A stretch of DNA of 64,000 bases from Sphingomonas sp. IC081 (GCF_006874585.1 NZ_CP029761.1:3049001-3113000), one strand, 5' to 3'. Positions 1 through 8,347 are shown, counted from the stretch's first letter. Program-made: numbers and translations. Notes: generated by a model from the sequence alone, not told the origin.

Positions 1-1939
1 TCAGGACCGGCAGGCCCGCCCAGAGCGCGTCGGACGCGGTGGTATGGGCGTTGACGTTGAAGGTATCGAGGAAGAGGTCGGCATGGGCGAGGCGGCCGAG
101 GTGTTCGCCATGGGCAATACCCTTGGTGAAGACCAGCCGCGCCGGGCCGATGCCGTGGGCCTCGGCGTGGCGGCGCAAGTTCGCCTCGGCCCATGCGTTG
201 GAGCGCAGCAGCCAGAGCACGCTGCCGGGGACCTGCTCCAGCAACCGCATCCAGATGGCGAACTCGGCCGGGCTGATCTTGTAGGTGTGGTTGAAGCAGC
301 AGAAGACGAAGCCGTCCTCCGGCAGCCCCCAGTCCGTGCGGGAGCGGGTGTCCGGGATGATGGCGCGGCGCTCGTCGTTGGCCTGGTAACAACCCGCGAG
401 GCGCACGATCTTCTCGCTGAACCCGGCCTCGCCGCCGGGAGGCAGCGCCACCGCGTCGGCCACGAAGTAGTCGATGCAGGGGTGGCCGATGGTGCCGGGG
501 TAGCCCATGTGGCTGACCTGCACGGGGGCAAGGCGCTGGCCGAACATCGCGCTGCGGGTGCCGCGGGTGTAGCCCTTGAGGTCGACGGCAATGTCCAGCC
601 CGTCGCCGCGGGCGAGCTCACGCACCTGCAGGTCGGTGAGATGGCCGATCTCGGTGAAGGCGCCGGCATGGCGGCGCAGTTCGATGCGCGAGGCATCGCT
701 CTCGGCGCGGGGGCCGTAGCTGTAGAGGCGGATGTCGAAGCGGCTGCGGTCATGTTCGCGGCACAGGCCGCTCATCAGGTACATCGTCGCGTGGTCGTGG
801 AAGTCGGCGGAGAAGTAGCCGAGGCGGATGCGGCCGTCTGTTGACGGGGCGGGATCGGGCAGGGTTTCAGGGGCGGCGCCGAACTTCACCGCCGCACAGG
901 CGCGCGAGCGGCGGTACTGGTGCTGCGGATCGTCAACGAAGGGCAGCGCCGCGAATGGCTGGACGGCGGCGGCGGCGGGGCCGTCAGTGAGGGCGAACTG
1001 GTCGCGGTGGCTCCAGTCGCAGACATGGGCTTCCTCGAACAGCGCCTGAAGCAGGGCGGAACGGTCCGCCGGATCCATCTCATAGGCATGCCGGAAGGCG
1101 GCGATCGCCTCGGGCAGCGAACCTTTCAGCACCAGTGCCTTGCCCCGGTTGACGAGGGCCTGGCTATTGGCGGGATCGGCGGCGATCGCACGGTCATAAG
1201 CCTCGAGCGCCTCGTCGATCCGGTCGAGCAGCAGCAGTTCGCCGCCCATGTTGTTGTAGGCGTTCGAATGATCGGGCTTTAGGGTCACCGCCTTGCGGTA
1301 GGAATCGACCGCCGCCGCCCGCGCGCCCCGCTTCGCCCGCAAGTTGCCGAGGTTGTAATGCGCCTCGACATAGCCAGGATCGATGCGGACGGTTTCGGCA
1401 AACTCCACTTCGGCTTCGCGGGAGCGTCCGGCAAGGTCCAGAAGGTTGCCGAGGTTGTAGCGCGCATCGGCATAGCGGGGGTGGCGCGCGATCACCTCTC
1501 TGTAGGTGTTCTCGGCCTCCAGGGTGCGGTTCTGTCGCCTCAGGGTGATCGCCAGATTGTTGTAGCAGGCCGCCGCATCCGGGTCCGCGGCGATGGCCCG
1601 GCGGAAGGCCGCTTCCGCCGCGGGCAAGACCCCCAGCGACAGCAGCGCCGCGCCCTGCAGGTTGTGGACGGTGAAACTGCGCGGAAATTCCTCGGAAAGC
1701 CGGGCGCCGTGGCGCGCCGCATCGTCCATCGCCCCGGTCCGGTAGGCGGCGATCATCGCATCGAGGCGCTGGCGCGGCGGATCGGCGTCGACCGCCTCCA
1801 GTGCCGCCAGCGCCACGCGCGCGCGCGAATTGCGCGGGAAGCGGTAAAGCGCCTCGCGGTAAAGCGCCCGCGCCGCCTCCGTCTCGCCGCGCCGGGCCGC
1901 GCCCTTGGCCTTGATCATCAGTGCTTCCAGCCCGCTCAC
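1..1939 (-). CDS. SPINDLY-type O-GlcNAc transferase family protein (partial, C-terminus beyond the window)
   Basis: The gene starts at a GTG at 1937-1939 with GGGAGG just upstream and reads leftwards off the window (at least 646 codons). Residues about 1-320 are tetratricopeptide repeats, with repeated patterns such as YNNLAITL, YNLGNLLDLAGR and YNNMGGELLLLDR. The rest resembles the glycosyltransferase-41 catalytic region, with stretches such as RLGYFSADFHDHA, HMGYPGTIGHPCIDY and FCCFNHTYKISP. The family transfers GlcNAc or another sugar to Ser/Thr of cytoplasmic proteins, and several alphaproteobacterial members act on flagellins or secreted proteins; the substrate here is unknown. An in-frame ATG eight codons in is the alternative start. 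It is divergent from the ECF sigma gene. The family call is confident; the sugar donor and target are not. Confidence 0.85.
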   Translation of the reverse strand, partial: MSGLEALMIKAKGAARRGETEAARALYREALYRFPRNSRARVALAALEAVDADPPRQRLDAMIAAYRTGAMDDAARHGARLSEEFPRSFTVHNLQGAALLSLGVLPAAEAAFRRAIAADPDAAACYNNLAITLRRQNRTLEAENTYREVIARHPRYADARYNLGNLLDLAGRSREAEVEFAETVRIDPGYVEAHYNLGNLRAKRGARAAAVDSYRKAVTLKPDHSNAYNNMGGELLLLDRIDEALEAYDRAIAADPANSQALVNRGKALVLKGSLPEAIAAFRHAYEMDPADRSALLQALFEEAHVCDWSHRDQFALTDGPAAAAVQPFAALPFVDDPQHQYRRSRACAAVKFGAAPETLPDPAPSTDGRIRLGYFSADFHDHATMYLMSGLCREHDRSRFDIRLYSYGPRAESDASRIELRRHAGAFTEIGHLTDLQVRELARGDGLDIAVDLKGYTRGTRSAMFGQRLAPVQVSHMGYPGTIGHPCIDYFVADAVALPPGGEAGFSEKIVRLAGCYQANDERRAIIPDTRSRTDWGLPEDGFVFCCFNHTYKISPAEFAIWMRLLEQVPGSVLWLLRSNAWAEANLRRHAEAHGIGPARLVFTKGIAHGEHLGRLAHADLFLDTFNVNAHTTASDALWAGLPVL

Positions 1940-2063
1940 GCCCGCCTCCCTGCCACTCGGTTCGCAGGGGTAGAGCTAGGCAGACAGGGTTCACGGGCCG
2001 TGAGAACGCTTCTCCGCAAAACCCCGGGGATCAGAAAAAACCTCGCGCATCGGCTGCCCCCGT

Positions 2064-2089
2064 GTAACGTCGCGGGGTTCTGCCGCGAA
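2064..2089 (+). promoter_or_regulatory. candidate autoregulatory ECF (SigF-type) promoter
   Basis: GTAACG at 2064-2069 and CGAA at 2086-2089 are separated by exactly 16 bp. As I recall, this matches the GTAACC-N16-CGAA motif described for Caulobacter SigF, the family of the adjacent sigma factor. Transcription would begin only a few bases before the sigma start codon, so the leader would be very short. The motif is seen directly; promoter activity is inferred. Confidence 0.5.
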
Positions 2090-2100
2090 CTCCCGTGGAC

Positions 2101-2646
2101 ATGTTGATGCGCACCGGCGAAACCGAACTCAGGGACTGGATGATCCGCGCCCTCGATGGCGACGGCAAGGCCTATGCCCGCCTGCTCGATGCGCTGGTGC
2201 CGCGTCTGCGCGCCTTCTTCCGCCGCCGCATGGCCGGGCGCGACGACGATATCGAGGATCTCTTGCAGGAAACGCTGATCGCCTTGCACACCCGCCGCAT
2301 GACCTACGACCGAACGCGCAGTTTCACCGGCTGGCTCTACGCGATCGCCCGCTACAAGATGATCGACCATTTCCGCCGCCAGGGCCGCACCGTGCCGATC
2401 GAGGGCCTGGAGGAGAGCCTGTCGATCGCCAGCTTCGAGGACGAAGTGGGCGCCGGCCTCGACACCGAGGCACTGCTGGCGACGATCCCCGACAAGCAGG
2501 CCCGCGCCATCCGCGCGACACGGATCGACGGCCTCTCCACCGCCGAGGCGGCCGAGCGCGAGGGCATGGGCGAATCCGACGTCAAAGTCTCCACCCATCG
2601 CGGCCTCAAGGCGCTGGCCGCGCGGGTGCGGGAGGCGATCCGATGA
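2101..2646 (+). CDS. sigF: ECF sigma factor, SigF type (paired with NrsF)
   Basis: This is a 181-residue RNA polymerase sigma-70 family ECF factor. Region 2 covers about residues 15-95 (DDDIEDLLQETLIALHTRR, then the GWLYAIARYKMIDHFRR -10-recognition helix). Region 4 covers about 115-180 and ends in a helix-turn-helix (GLSTAEAAEREGMGESDVKVSTHRG). It overlaps the next gene by the ATGA junction, and that gene is its likely membrane anti-sigma factor. In Caulobacter and Bradyrhizobium this pair responds to oxidative or metal stress. Possible starts are GTG 2095, ATG 2101 and ATG 2107, with no clear Shine-Dalgarno before any of them. I chose ATG 2101; the transcript may be almost leaderless. Confidence 0.85.
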   Translation: MLMRTGETELRDWMIRALDGDGKAYARLLDALVPRLRAFFRRRMAGRDDDIEDLLQETLIALHTRRMTYDRTRSFTGWLYAIARYKMIDHFRRQGRTVPIEGLEESLSIASFEDEVGAGLDTEALLATIPDKQARAIRATRIDGLSTAEAAEREGMGESDVKVSTHRGLKALAARVREAIR

Positions 2647-3311
2647 ACGGCCCGGCCAGCACCGAAAAGACCACCTGCGAATGCCTTGTCGCCTCGCTGA
2701 GCGCGGACTTGTGCGCGGTGCCGCGCCATGCCGCCGCGCGGCGCATCCTGACCGGGCTCGGGCTCGGCCTGCTGGCGACCGGGGCGGCACTCGGGCTCGG
2801 GCTCGGCATCCGGCACGACCTGATGGCGGCGATGCACGGCGGCGGTTTCTGGATGAAGGCAGCCTATGCCGCCACGCTCGGCGCGCTCGGGCTGGTCGCC
2901 ACCCTGCGCCTGGCGCGGCCCGATTGCGGGCCGCAGCGCAAGCTCTGGCTGCTGCTCCTGCCCCTTGCGCTGCTCTCCGTCATGGCCACGGTGGAACTGC
3001 TGCACACGCCCCGCGCGCAGTGGCTCGACATGTGGCTCGGCCATAGCTGGAAAGCCTGCGCGGGCGTGGTGCTGTTGCTATCGCTGCCGATCCTGACCGG
3101 GCTGCTCTGGGCCCTGAAGCGCCTCGCCCCCACCCGCCTCGCGCTGGCAGGGGCAACCGCCGGTCTTGCCGCCGGGGCCTGGGCCGCCTGCCTCTATTGC
3201 CTGCATTGCCCGGAAACCTCGGCGGTCTTCGTGCTGACCTGGTATTCGCTGGGTATCGCGCTCGCCACCGGCCTTGGCGCGCTGCTCGGCGCCCGCCTGT
3301 TGCGCTGGTAG
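2643..3311 (+). CDS. nrsF: NrsF family membrane anti-sigma factor (DUF1109)
   Basis: This 222-residue protein has about six hydrophobic segments, the size and topology of the NrsF/DUF1109 family. Members hold an ECF sigma factor at the inner membrane and release it when conserved cysteines are oxidised or bind metal. Candidate sensor cysteines are C139 in SWKACAG and the cluster C183, C186, C189 (CLYCLHCPE). The ATG overlaps the sigma stop codon (ATGA), so the two are translationally coupled and probably made in fixed ratio. A strong inverted repeat follows directly. The call rests on gene order plus topology and is firm; the actual stimulus in this organism is unknown. Confidence 0.85.
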   Translation: MNGPASTEKTTCECLVASLSADLCAVPRHAAARRILTGLGLGLLATGAALGLGLGIRHDLMAAMHGGGFWMKAAYAATLGALGLVATLRLARPDCGPQRKLWLLLLPLALLSVMATVELLHTPRAQWLDMWLGHSWKACAGVVLLLSLPILTGLLWALKRLAPTRLALAGATAGLAAGAWAACLYCLHCPETSAVFVLTWYSLGIALATGLGALLGARLLRW

Positions 3312-3313
3312 GC

Positions 3314-3350
3314 GGCGAGCAGGAAGGTCTACTGCACCTTCCTGCTCGCC
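3314..3350 (+). terminator. hairpin terminator after nrsF
   Basis: A perfect 15-bp inverted repeat (GGCGAGCAGGAAGGT at 3314-3328, its complement at 3336-3350) has a 7-nt loop and begins three bases after the nrsF stop. There is no T-run, so it may act as a Rho-independent-like block or protect the mRNA 3' end. Confidence 0.65.
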
Positions 3351-3556
3351 GGGGCGATCATTGGCCTGCGCGGGTTATGCTCCAGCCTGTGCCCGAAGTT
3401 CGGCGCAGACGAGGTAATCGCCCGGTTCCGCGCCGAACGGCAGCACATACTGCACCGCAACGGGCTGTTTCGCGGCGATCAAACTTACGACACACCTGTT
3501 TGAATTTTACGAGACCAGGCATAGACCCGGGCGAACACCGAGAGAGGATTCGCGCC

Positions 3557-4750
3557 GTGACCGAAACTGCCTCCCGCTTCCAGCGCATTGCCGACGCGGA
3601 TCTCGCCTGGCTGGGCAGCGCCCCCGTGCCGGCCAGGGCCTACTACGATCCCGCCTATTTCGAATGTGAACGCGAGGCCGTGTTCCTGCGCAGTTGGATC
3701 CACGTCGGCCACGTCTGCGAACTGCCCGAACCCGGCAGCTTCCTGCGCTGCGATCTCGAATTCGCCCGCGCCTCCCTGCTGATCGTGCGGGGCCGTGACG
3801 GCAGGATCCGGGCCTTCCACAATGTCTGCACCCACCGGGGGACACGGCTGGTCGAAGAGGCTTCGGGATGCCGCAGCCGGTTCAGTTGCCCCTATCACCT
3901 GTGGACGTTCGGCACCGACGGCGCGCTGATCTCCGCGCCCGATTTCGAGGCATTCCATCTCGACAAGCAGGACTGCGCGCTGCCGCAAGTGCGCTTGCAG
4001 GAATGCGGCGGGCTGCTGTTTGTCAACTTCGATTCCGATGCGGCGCCCTTGCGCGAATGGCTGGGCAGCTATGCCGAGCGGCTTGAACAAATGCCGGTCG
4101 CGCGGGCAACGAGCTTCAGCCAGTACTCCTACGAGATCGCCGCCAACTGGAAGCTGACGTACGACAACTTCCAGGAAAACTACCACTTGCGCTTCATCCA
4201 CCCGCGTTCGGGAGGAGCGGGGATCGGCGGCGACAATCCGTTCGGCTACCCCGCGCAGATGGACTTCGAGGGGCCGCACCGCACCCAGCGCATCTGGTCG
4301 AACCCCGAGCCTGCCTTGCTGCCCTTCCAGCGCGCCGCCGCCCTGCGCGGCATTCCCGCACTCGCCGAGCAGGGCCTGCTGGGCCGGCCCCATGACCGCG
4401 ACTATCTGGCCTTCTTCCCCAACCTCTTCCTGATCGGCACCCCCACCCAGCCCTTCTCGCATACCGTCTACCCGATCTCGGCAGACCGGTCGCGCGGGGT
4501 AGTACGGGTCTACTGGGTGGGCGAGGACCGCAACGCCAGCCACCGGTTCGCGCGCGAGTATTCGCTCGCCCAGATCCGCGACATCCACTGCGAGGACATC
4601 GCCATGATCGAGCGCGGCCAGAGCGGCCTTTCCAGCGGCGCCATCCGCCACATCCACTTCCAGGGCATGGAAGCGCTGTGCCGCCACCTGTTCAACGAAG
4701 TCGACGCGCGGGTGCAGGCCCATGCGCAGCAAACAGGTGCCGTCCTGTGA
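3557..4750 (+). CDS. Rieske non-heme iron oxygenase, alpha subunit
   Basis: This 397-residue aromatic-ring-hydroxylating-type oxygenase starts at GTG 3557, with GAGAGG upstream. The Rieske [2Fe-2S] ligands are C91, H93, C111 and H114 (CTHRG, CPYHLW). The mononuclear iron site lies in NWKLTYDNFQENYHLRFIHP, with H210 and H215. Such proteins insert oxygen into aromatic or small organic substrates and need a ferredoxin and reductase, neither of which is encoded nearby. It is followed without a gap by a small unknown gene and an SDR, so the three probably form one catabolic operon in which the SDR oxidises the hydroxylated product. The substrate cannot be read from sequence. Confidence 0.88.
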   Translation: MTETASRFQRIADADLAWLGSAPVPARAYYDPAYFECEREAVFLRSWIHVGHVCELPEPGSFLRCDLEFARASLLIVRGRDGRIRAFHNVCTHRGTRLVEEASGCRSRFSCPYHLWTFGTDGALISAPDFEAFHLDKQDCALPQVRLQECGGLLFVNFDSDAAPLREWLGSYAERLEQMPVARATSFSQYSYEIAANWKLTYDNFQENYHLRFIHPRSGGAGIGGDNPFGYPAQMDFEGPHRTQRIWSNPEPALLPFQRAAALRGIPALAEQGLLGRPHDRDYLAFFPNLFLIGTPTQPFSHTVYPISADRSRGVVRVYWVGEDRNASHRFAREYSLAQIRDIHCEDIAMIERGQSGLSSGAIRHIHFQGMEALCRHLFNEVDARVQAHAQQTGAVL

Positions 4751-5112
4751 CCGCCGCGAGATCGCTCCCCGCAGGCTTCGCGTCGCTCGAACCTTTCGCG
4801 GACCACTGGGCCATTGCCGGAACCGCCGCCCGCGCCGCCCGGCGCAGCGCCTCGAGGGCCGAGGAGCGCGAGGCCTTCTTCGCGGCGGCCGCGCCCCTGC
4901 TGGACGCCGCGCTGGATTACCTCGACATGCGTTCGCTGGGCACCTTCACTCCGGCCGAGCAACGGTTGATGGACCTCATGCTCATGCTCGCCCACGTTGC
5001 GCTTGCCGTCGAGATCCAGGGGCCGGACGAAGCCGCCAGTGCCCCTTGGCGCGAGCGCATGCGGATCGACCGCTCGGCCGCCGACCAGGAAGCACCGCAA
5101 TATTCGAACTGA
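4747..5112 (+). CDS. small conserved-type protein of the Rieske operon, function unknown
   Basis: I do not recognise this 121-residue protein. Its GTG start overlaps the oxygenase stop (GTGA), indicating translational coupling. It is alanine- and arginine-rich and mostly helical, with a hydrophobic stretch (MDLMLMLAHVALAVEI) near residues 78-93 and no signal peptide. Its position between a Rieske alpha subunit and an SDR suggests a helper of the same pathway. It is too unlike the usual beta subunit (about 160-180 residues, NTF2-like) to be called one with confidence. Its end overlaps the start region of the following SDR gene. Confidence 0.6.
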   Translation: MTAARSLPAGFASLEPFADHWAIAGTAARAARRSASRAEEREAFFAAAAPLLDAALDYLDMRSLGTFTPAEQRLMDLMLMLAHVALAVEIQGPDEAASAPWRERMRIDRSAADQEAPQYSN

Positions 5113-5936
5113 ACGGAAAGACCGTCCTCATCACCGGTGGCGGCGGCGGCATCGGCGGCGGCATCGGCGGCGGCATGGCATCGGCCTTTGCCGAGCGCGG
5201 CGCCCGCATCGTGCTGGCCGACATCAACCTCGCCTTCGCGCAGGAGGAAGCCGCCAGGCTGCCGGACGAGACCGAAACGCTGCTGCTCGAACTCGACGTG
5301 CGCTCGCCGGAAAGCTGGGAGAATGCGCGCCGCGCCGCCGAGACGCGCTTCGGCGCCATCGACGTGCTGTGCAACAACGCCGGCATCTCCACCGGCTTCA
5401 AGCCCCTGCTGGAGATCACCCCCGATGCCTTCGAGCGCGTCATGGCGATCAACGTCACCGGCGTCTACAACGGCATCCGCACCTTCGCACCGCAAATGAT
5501 CGCACGGCAATCGGGCCACATCGTCAACACCTCATCGATGAACGGACTGAGCCCGTTCGCCAGCTTTGCCGCCTATTCGGCCAGCAAGTTCGCGGTTCTT
5601 GGCCTGTCCGACGCCCTGCGCGAGGAACTCGCCCCGGCGGGCGTGGGTGTCTCCACGCTGTTCCCCGGCCTTACCCGCAGCCGCATGTCGCAAGGCGATG
5701 CCGCCCTGCAGGACCCGGAGCGATATGCCGCGATCCAGGCCAACATGATGGATCCGCTCTGGCTTGGCCGCGCTGTCGTGCGAGCGGTGGAGGACAATAG
5801 CGCCTACATCGTCACCCACCCGGAATACCGCGACAGCCTGGCCAGCCGCCATGCGCGGATCCTCGCCGCGTTTGGCGAGTCGGCGCAGCCCGGATATCGC
5901 ACCGGAGCTTCGGCCACCGGGACCGGTTCCAGATGA
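5100..5936 (+). CDS. short-chain dehydrogenase/reductase with apparent ATA start
   Basis: This is a classical NAD(P)-dependent SDR of about 278 residues. It has the NNAG motif (92-95) and the catalytic S146-Y159-K163 set (NTSSMNGL, YSASK). No ATG, GTG or TTG lies at the expected N-terminus. The homologous-looking start FELNGKTVLITG is preceded by ATA at 5100, which has AGGAAG seven bases upstream; the nearest alternatives are TTG 5046 (inside the previous gene) and CTG 5109. The cofactor loop is also unusual: a 12-bp tandem duplication at about 5145-5168 turns the TGxxxGIG motif into TGGGGGIGGGIGGG. It likely oxidises or reduces a pathway intermediate of the adjacent Rieske oxygenase. The enzyme family is certain; the start and activity are not. 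Confidence 0.8.
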   Translation: MFELNGKTVLITGGGGGIGGGIGGGMASAFAERGARIVLADINLAFAQEEAARLPDETETLLLELDVRSPESWENARRAAETRFGAIDVLCNNAGISTGFKPLLEITPDAFERVMAINVTGVYNGIRTFAPQMIARQSGHIVNTSSMNGLSPFASFAAYSASKFAVLGLSDALREELAPAGVGVSTLFPGLTRSRMSQGDAALQDPERYAAIQANMMDPLWLGRAVVRAVEDNSAYIVTHPEYRDSLASRHARILAAFGESAQPGYRTGASATGTGSR

Positions 5937-6534
5937 TCCGGTAAACGACCGTTTGGAAATTCGCGAAAAGCGAATTTCGCGCCGCCAGCCACTCATCCAT
6001 CCGGCCGTCCATCGGCGGCGGCCCGGCCATGCGTGACAGGGATCACGCACGGAAACATGTGCGATCGGATAGACCGGCGATTATTTCGAAACCCCATCCA
6101 AAGATCATAATAGCGTCATATTTTGCGATATTTCGCGATAAGCGGAAAGTAATGTCGAAAGTATTTACCCAATCCAATCCCGCCGCCATTTGGCGGGACC
6201 TTCCCTGCGGATACGCAGGCCACAGCATTCGCATGTCCCCTGGAAATGCGAACCATCCCAGACCGCCTTGCGACGATCGGGCACATGACGATTGAATTTG
6301 CACCTAAGTGTTTGAGGTAAAAGGTCCATAGTATTCACCTATCAGGTGGTTACCTGTTCCGGCCGCTTATTGCTGCATCGCACCCTAAACGCTTATAAAA
6401 TCCCGTCTAATCCAGGAATAGCAGGCGAAATCGATTCGCCGCAATGCAAAAATTCTGGACAAAGACGAATGCGAGAGTTATTTTCAAATTAAATTAAGAA
6501 TAACAGTCAATCGATTACTCGCGGTCGCGCAAAA

Positions 6535-6560
6535 GCAGGTTAACTAACAAGTGAACCTGC
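6535..6560. promoter_or_regulatory. candidate operator inverted repeat
   Basis: GCAGGTT at 6535-6541 and AACCTGC at 6554-6560 form a perfect 7-bp dyad around a 12-nt spacer in the AT-rich region upstream of the 62-aa ORF. The spacing suits a dimeric repressor or activator; no specific regulator can be named. Confidence 0.35.
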
Positions 6561-6600
6561 CATCTCGAAATAACGACGAGCGCGCAAGCATTCGCCGTTT

Positions 6601-6649
6601 CGATAGGCCGGCGGATGAGCCCCCCTAACGCAAATGCGCCGGCCTATCG
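6601..6649 (+). promoter_or_regulatory. 13-bp inverted repeat / 5' hairpin before small ORF
   Basis: CGATAGGCCGGCG (6601-6613) pairs perfectly with 6637-6649 across a 23-nt loop. It ends 12 bp before the GGAG ribosome-binding site of the 62-aa ORF, so in RNA it would form a strong leader hairpin. It could act as a terminator, attenuator or stability element. Confidence 0.5.
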
Positions 6650-6671
6650 TTCCGAATCATGGAGATTGGAT

Positions 6672-6860
6672 ATGCCGCAAACCATTCAGGATCTTACGGA
6701 AAGCCGGCAAAGGGCCATGCACCGCCTTCATTTGCTGGAAAGCGGGGAAATGAGCGTCCGCTGCCTCAGGACCGCCCTGCTCGACAACAGCACCGCTATT
6801 GCCGCCGCCCGAAACCAGATCGCCAGCCTGGACGCAGCGCTGGCCCAGCGCGCACGCTAG
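6672..6860 (+). CDS. small helical hypothetical protein (62 aa)
   Basis: This is a 62-codon ORF starting at ATG 6672 with GGAG eight bases upstream. The product is charged and helical with heptad-like hydrophobic spacing (RQRAMHRLHLLESGE, IAAARNQIASLDAAL), without cysteine pairs, signal peptide or membrane segment. It resembles a short coiled-coil protein; I do not recognise a family. It stands alone behind a long regulatory-looking region with a strong hairpin, hinting at conditional expression. It could be spurious, but the ribosome-binding site and the leader structure favour a real gene. Confidence 0.5.
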   Translation: MPQTIQDLTESRQRAMHRLHLLESGEMSVRCLRTALLDNSTAIAAARNQIASLDAALAQRAR

Positions 6861-7097
6861 GCGGCGTGGACACATTCCACATTGCCACGACAGTAGATAA
6901 AACCCGTCAATTCAAGGAGGCGAGGCACAGGAGTATGTCGAGACTTCCAGCCGAGCCGACGCCGAAGGGACCGCTTTTACCTCCGCCCCCTTCGGCGTAG
7001 CCCTCATTCGCACCCCGGCTGCACGCGCGAGAGGCTTGAAAGAGGTTCCCTCTTCCTGCCCCCTCGCGCCGCATCGGGGCGCAAATGAAGGCCCGGA

Positions 7098-8333
7098 TCA
7101 AGGCGTCAGCGTCACCATGACAACGCCGTGCGGCTCAACCGTCGCCGCGTAGCTGCCTTTCATCGCGCCGAGATCGCGGTGCGCCCACAGGTCGCGCAGC
7201 TTGAGCGACTGGCTCGCCGGATAGTCCAACTGCGCCCAGTTCACCGTCAGCCTCACCGGCGTCTCGCCCCGGTTGAACAACAGAGCGGCACGCTTGCCGT
7301 CCGCCAGGGTGCGGACCCAGACTTCACCGTTCCCGTCCTTCGAAATGCGGCGCCCCTGACGGCCCAGCTTGTCCTGGTCTACCGCGATCACGTCCTTGTT
7401 GAGCAGGATCGCCCTGGTATCGGCGCTCATGTTCGCCACGTCGTTACCGGCGATCAGCGGCGAGGCCATCATCGCCCAGAGCGAGAAGTGGCTGCGGTAT
7501 TCGGTGGTGGTCATGCCGCCGTTGCCGACTTCCAGCATGTCCGGGTCGTTCCAGTGCCCCGGCGCGGCATAAGGCCAGAGCGGCTCGTTGAGATCGACGA
7601 TATCGAGCATGCCCAGCGCATAACCGTGCTTGCCCGACCACTTGTCGGTGATGTCCGCGGTGGTGCGCCAGATGTTGCCGATCTTCGAGGCCCAGAGCCA
7701 GGGCTTGTTGGTGCCCCATTCACAAAGCGAGAGCAGCACGTCGCGCCCCGTGGAGCGCAGCGCGTCGGACATCAGCGCATAGGCTTCTTCCGCATTACGG
7801 CTGCCGGTGCTGCACCAGTCGTACTTGAGGTAATCAACGCCCCACGAGGCATACGTGATCGCATCCTGATACTCGTGCCCCTGGCTACCGGGACGGCCGC
7901 CGCACGTCTTGGCGCCGGCGTCCGAATAGATGCCGAACTTGAGGCCCTTCGAGTGGACGTAATCCGCCAGTGCCTTGATGCCCGAAGGGAAAGCCTTGGC
8001 ATTGGCGGTGATGAAGCCCTTGGCATCACGCTCGCCGTGCCAGCAGTCGTCGATCACGAGGTAGGTGTAGCCCGCATCCTTCATGCCGGTGGCGACCAGT
8101 GCGTCGGCGGTGTCCCGGATGGTCTTTTCCGAGATGTTGCAGGCGAACTTGTTCCAGCTGTTCCAGCCCATCGGCGGCGTCTGGGCAAGACCGTTTGCCA
8201 CGCGGGCCGGGTCCTGCGAGGGCGGCAGGCGGTTCTGGTCCACTTCCTCGGCGAGCGCCGGATTGGTGAGGGCCAGAGGGGCAAGGCTCAGGGCGAGCGC
8301 GGCGAATTTCGCAAGTCGCGACATGGTGGGCAT
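7098..8333 (-). CDS. alpha-galactosidase, GH27, secreted
   Basis: This 411-residue glycoside hydrolase family 27 enzyme removes terminal alpha-1,6-galactose, for example from galactomannan side chains. A signal peptide covers residues 1-28 (cut after ALA). The catalytic barrel starts at PPMGWNSWNKF. The nucleophile is D172 (LKYDWC), and the general acid/base by analogy with the human enzyme is D227 in the W-R-x3-D motif (WRTTADI). HWNDPDMLEVGN is the usual substrate-site stretch. It is the last gene of the receptor/halogenase/GH3 operon, 14 bp after GH3. ATG 8324 (MSRLAK) is an alternative start. The family call is very secure. Confidence 0.93.
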   Translation of the reverse strand: MPTMSRLAKFAALALSLAPLALTNPALAEEVDQNRLPPSQDPARVANGLAQTPPMGWNSWNKFACNISEKTIRDTADALVATGMKDAGYTYLVIDDCWHGERDAKGFITANAKAFPSGIKALADYVHSKGLKFGIYSDAGAKTCGGRPGSQGHEYQDAITYASWGVDYLKYDWCSTGSRNAEEAYALMSDALRSTGRDVLLSLCEWGTNKPWLWASKIGNIWRTTADITDKWSGKHGYALGMLDIVDLNEPLWPYAAPGHWNDPDMLEVGNGGMTTTEYRSHFSLWAMMASPLIAGNDVANMSADTRAILLNKDVIAVDQDKLGRQGRRISKDGNGEVWVRTLADGKRAALLFNRGETPVRLTVNWAQLDYPASQSLKLRDLWAHRDLGAMKGSYAATVEPHGVVMVTLTP

Positions 8334-8347
8334 TCTCTCTTCAGAAC

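Larger units (their letters stand above)
5937..6671. other. 735-bp gap, AT-richer, with inverted repeats
   Basis: No convincing gene is visible. The stretch is AT-richer than its surroundings. It contains CACCT-ATC-AGGTG (6336-6348), GCAGGTT/AACCTGC around 12 nt (6535-6560) and a 13-bp inverted repeat (6601-6649) just before a small ORF. It probably holds regulatory DNA for the small ORF. Confidence 0.6.

Noticed and set aside
1194..1994. Long minus-strand frame (266 codons) over the start of the glycosyltransferase gene
   Set aside because: Glycine- and arginine-rich shadow of the TPR-coding frame; the true frame starts at GTG 1939 and has tetratricopeptide motifs.
6152..6295. Plus-strand ORF beginning MSKVFTQSNPAAIWRD
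   Set aside because: The purine run GGAAAG is only two bases from the ATG, the composition after residue 20 is shadow-like, and a minus-strand frame overlaps it equally well.
6935..7000. 21-codon ORF MSRLPAEPTPKGPLLPPPPSA
   Set aside because: AGGAG lies one base from the ATG and AAGGAGG is 14 bases away, so neither is well placed; proline-rich composition alone is not evidence.
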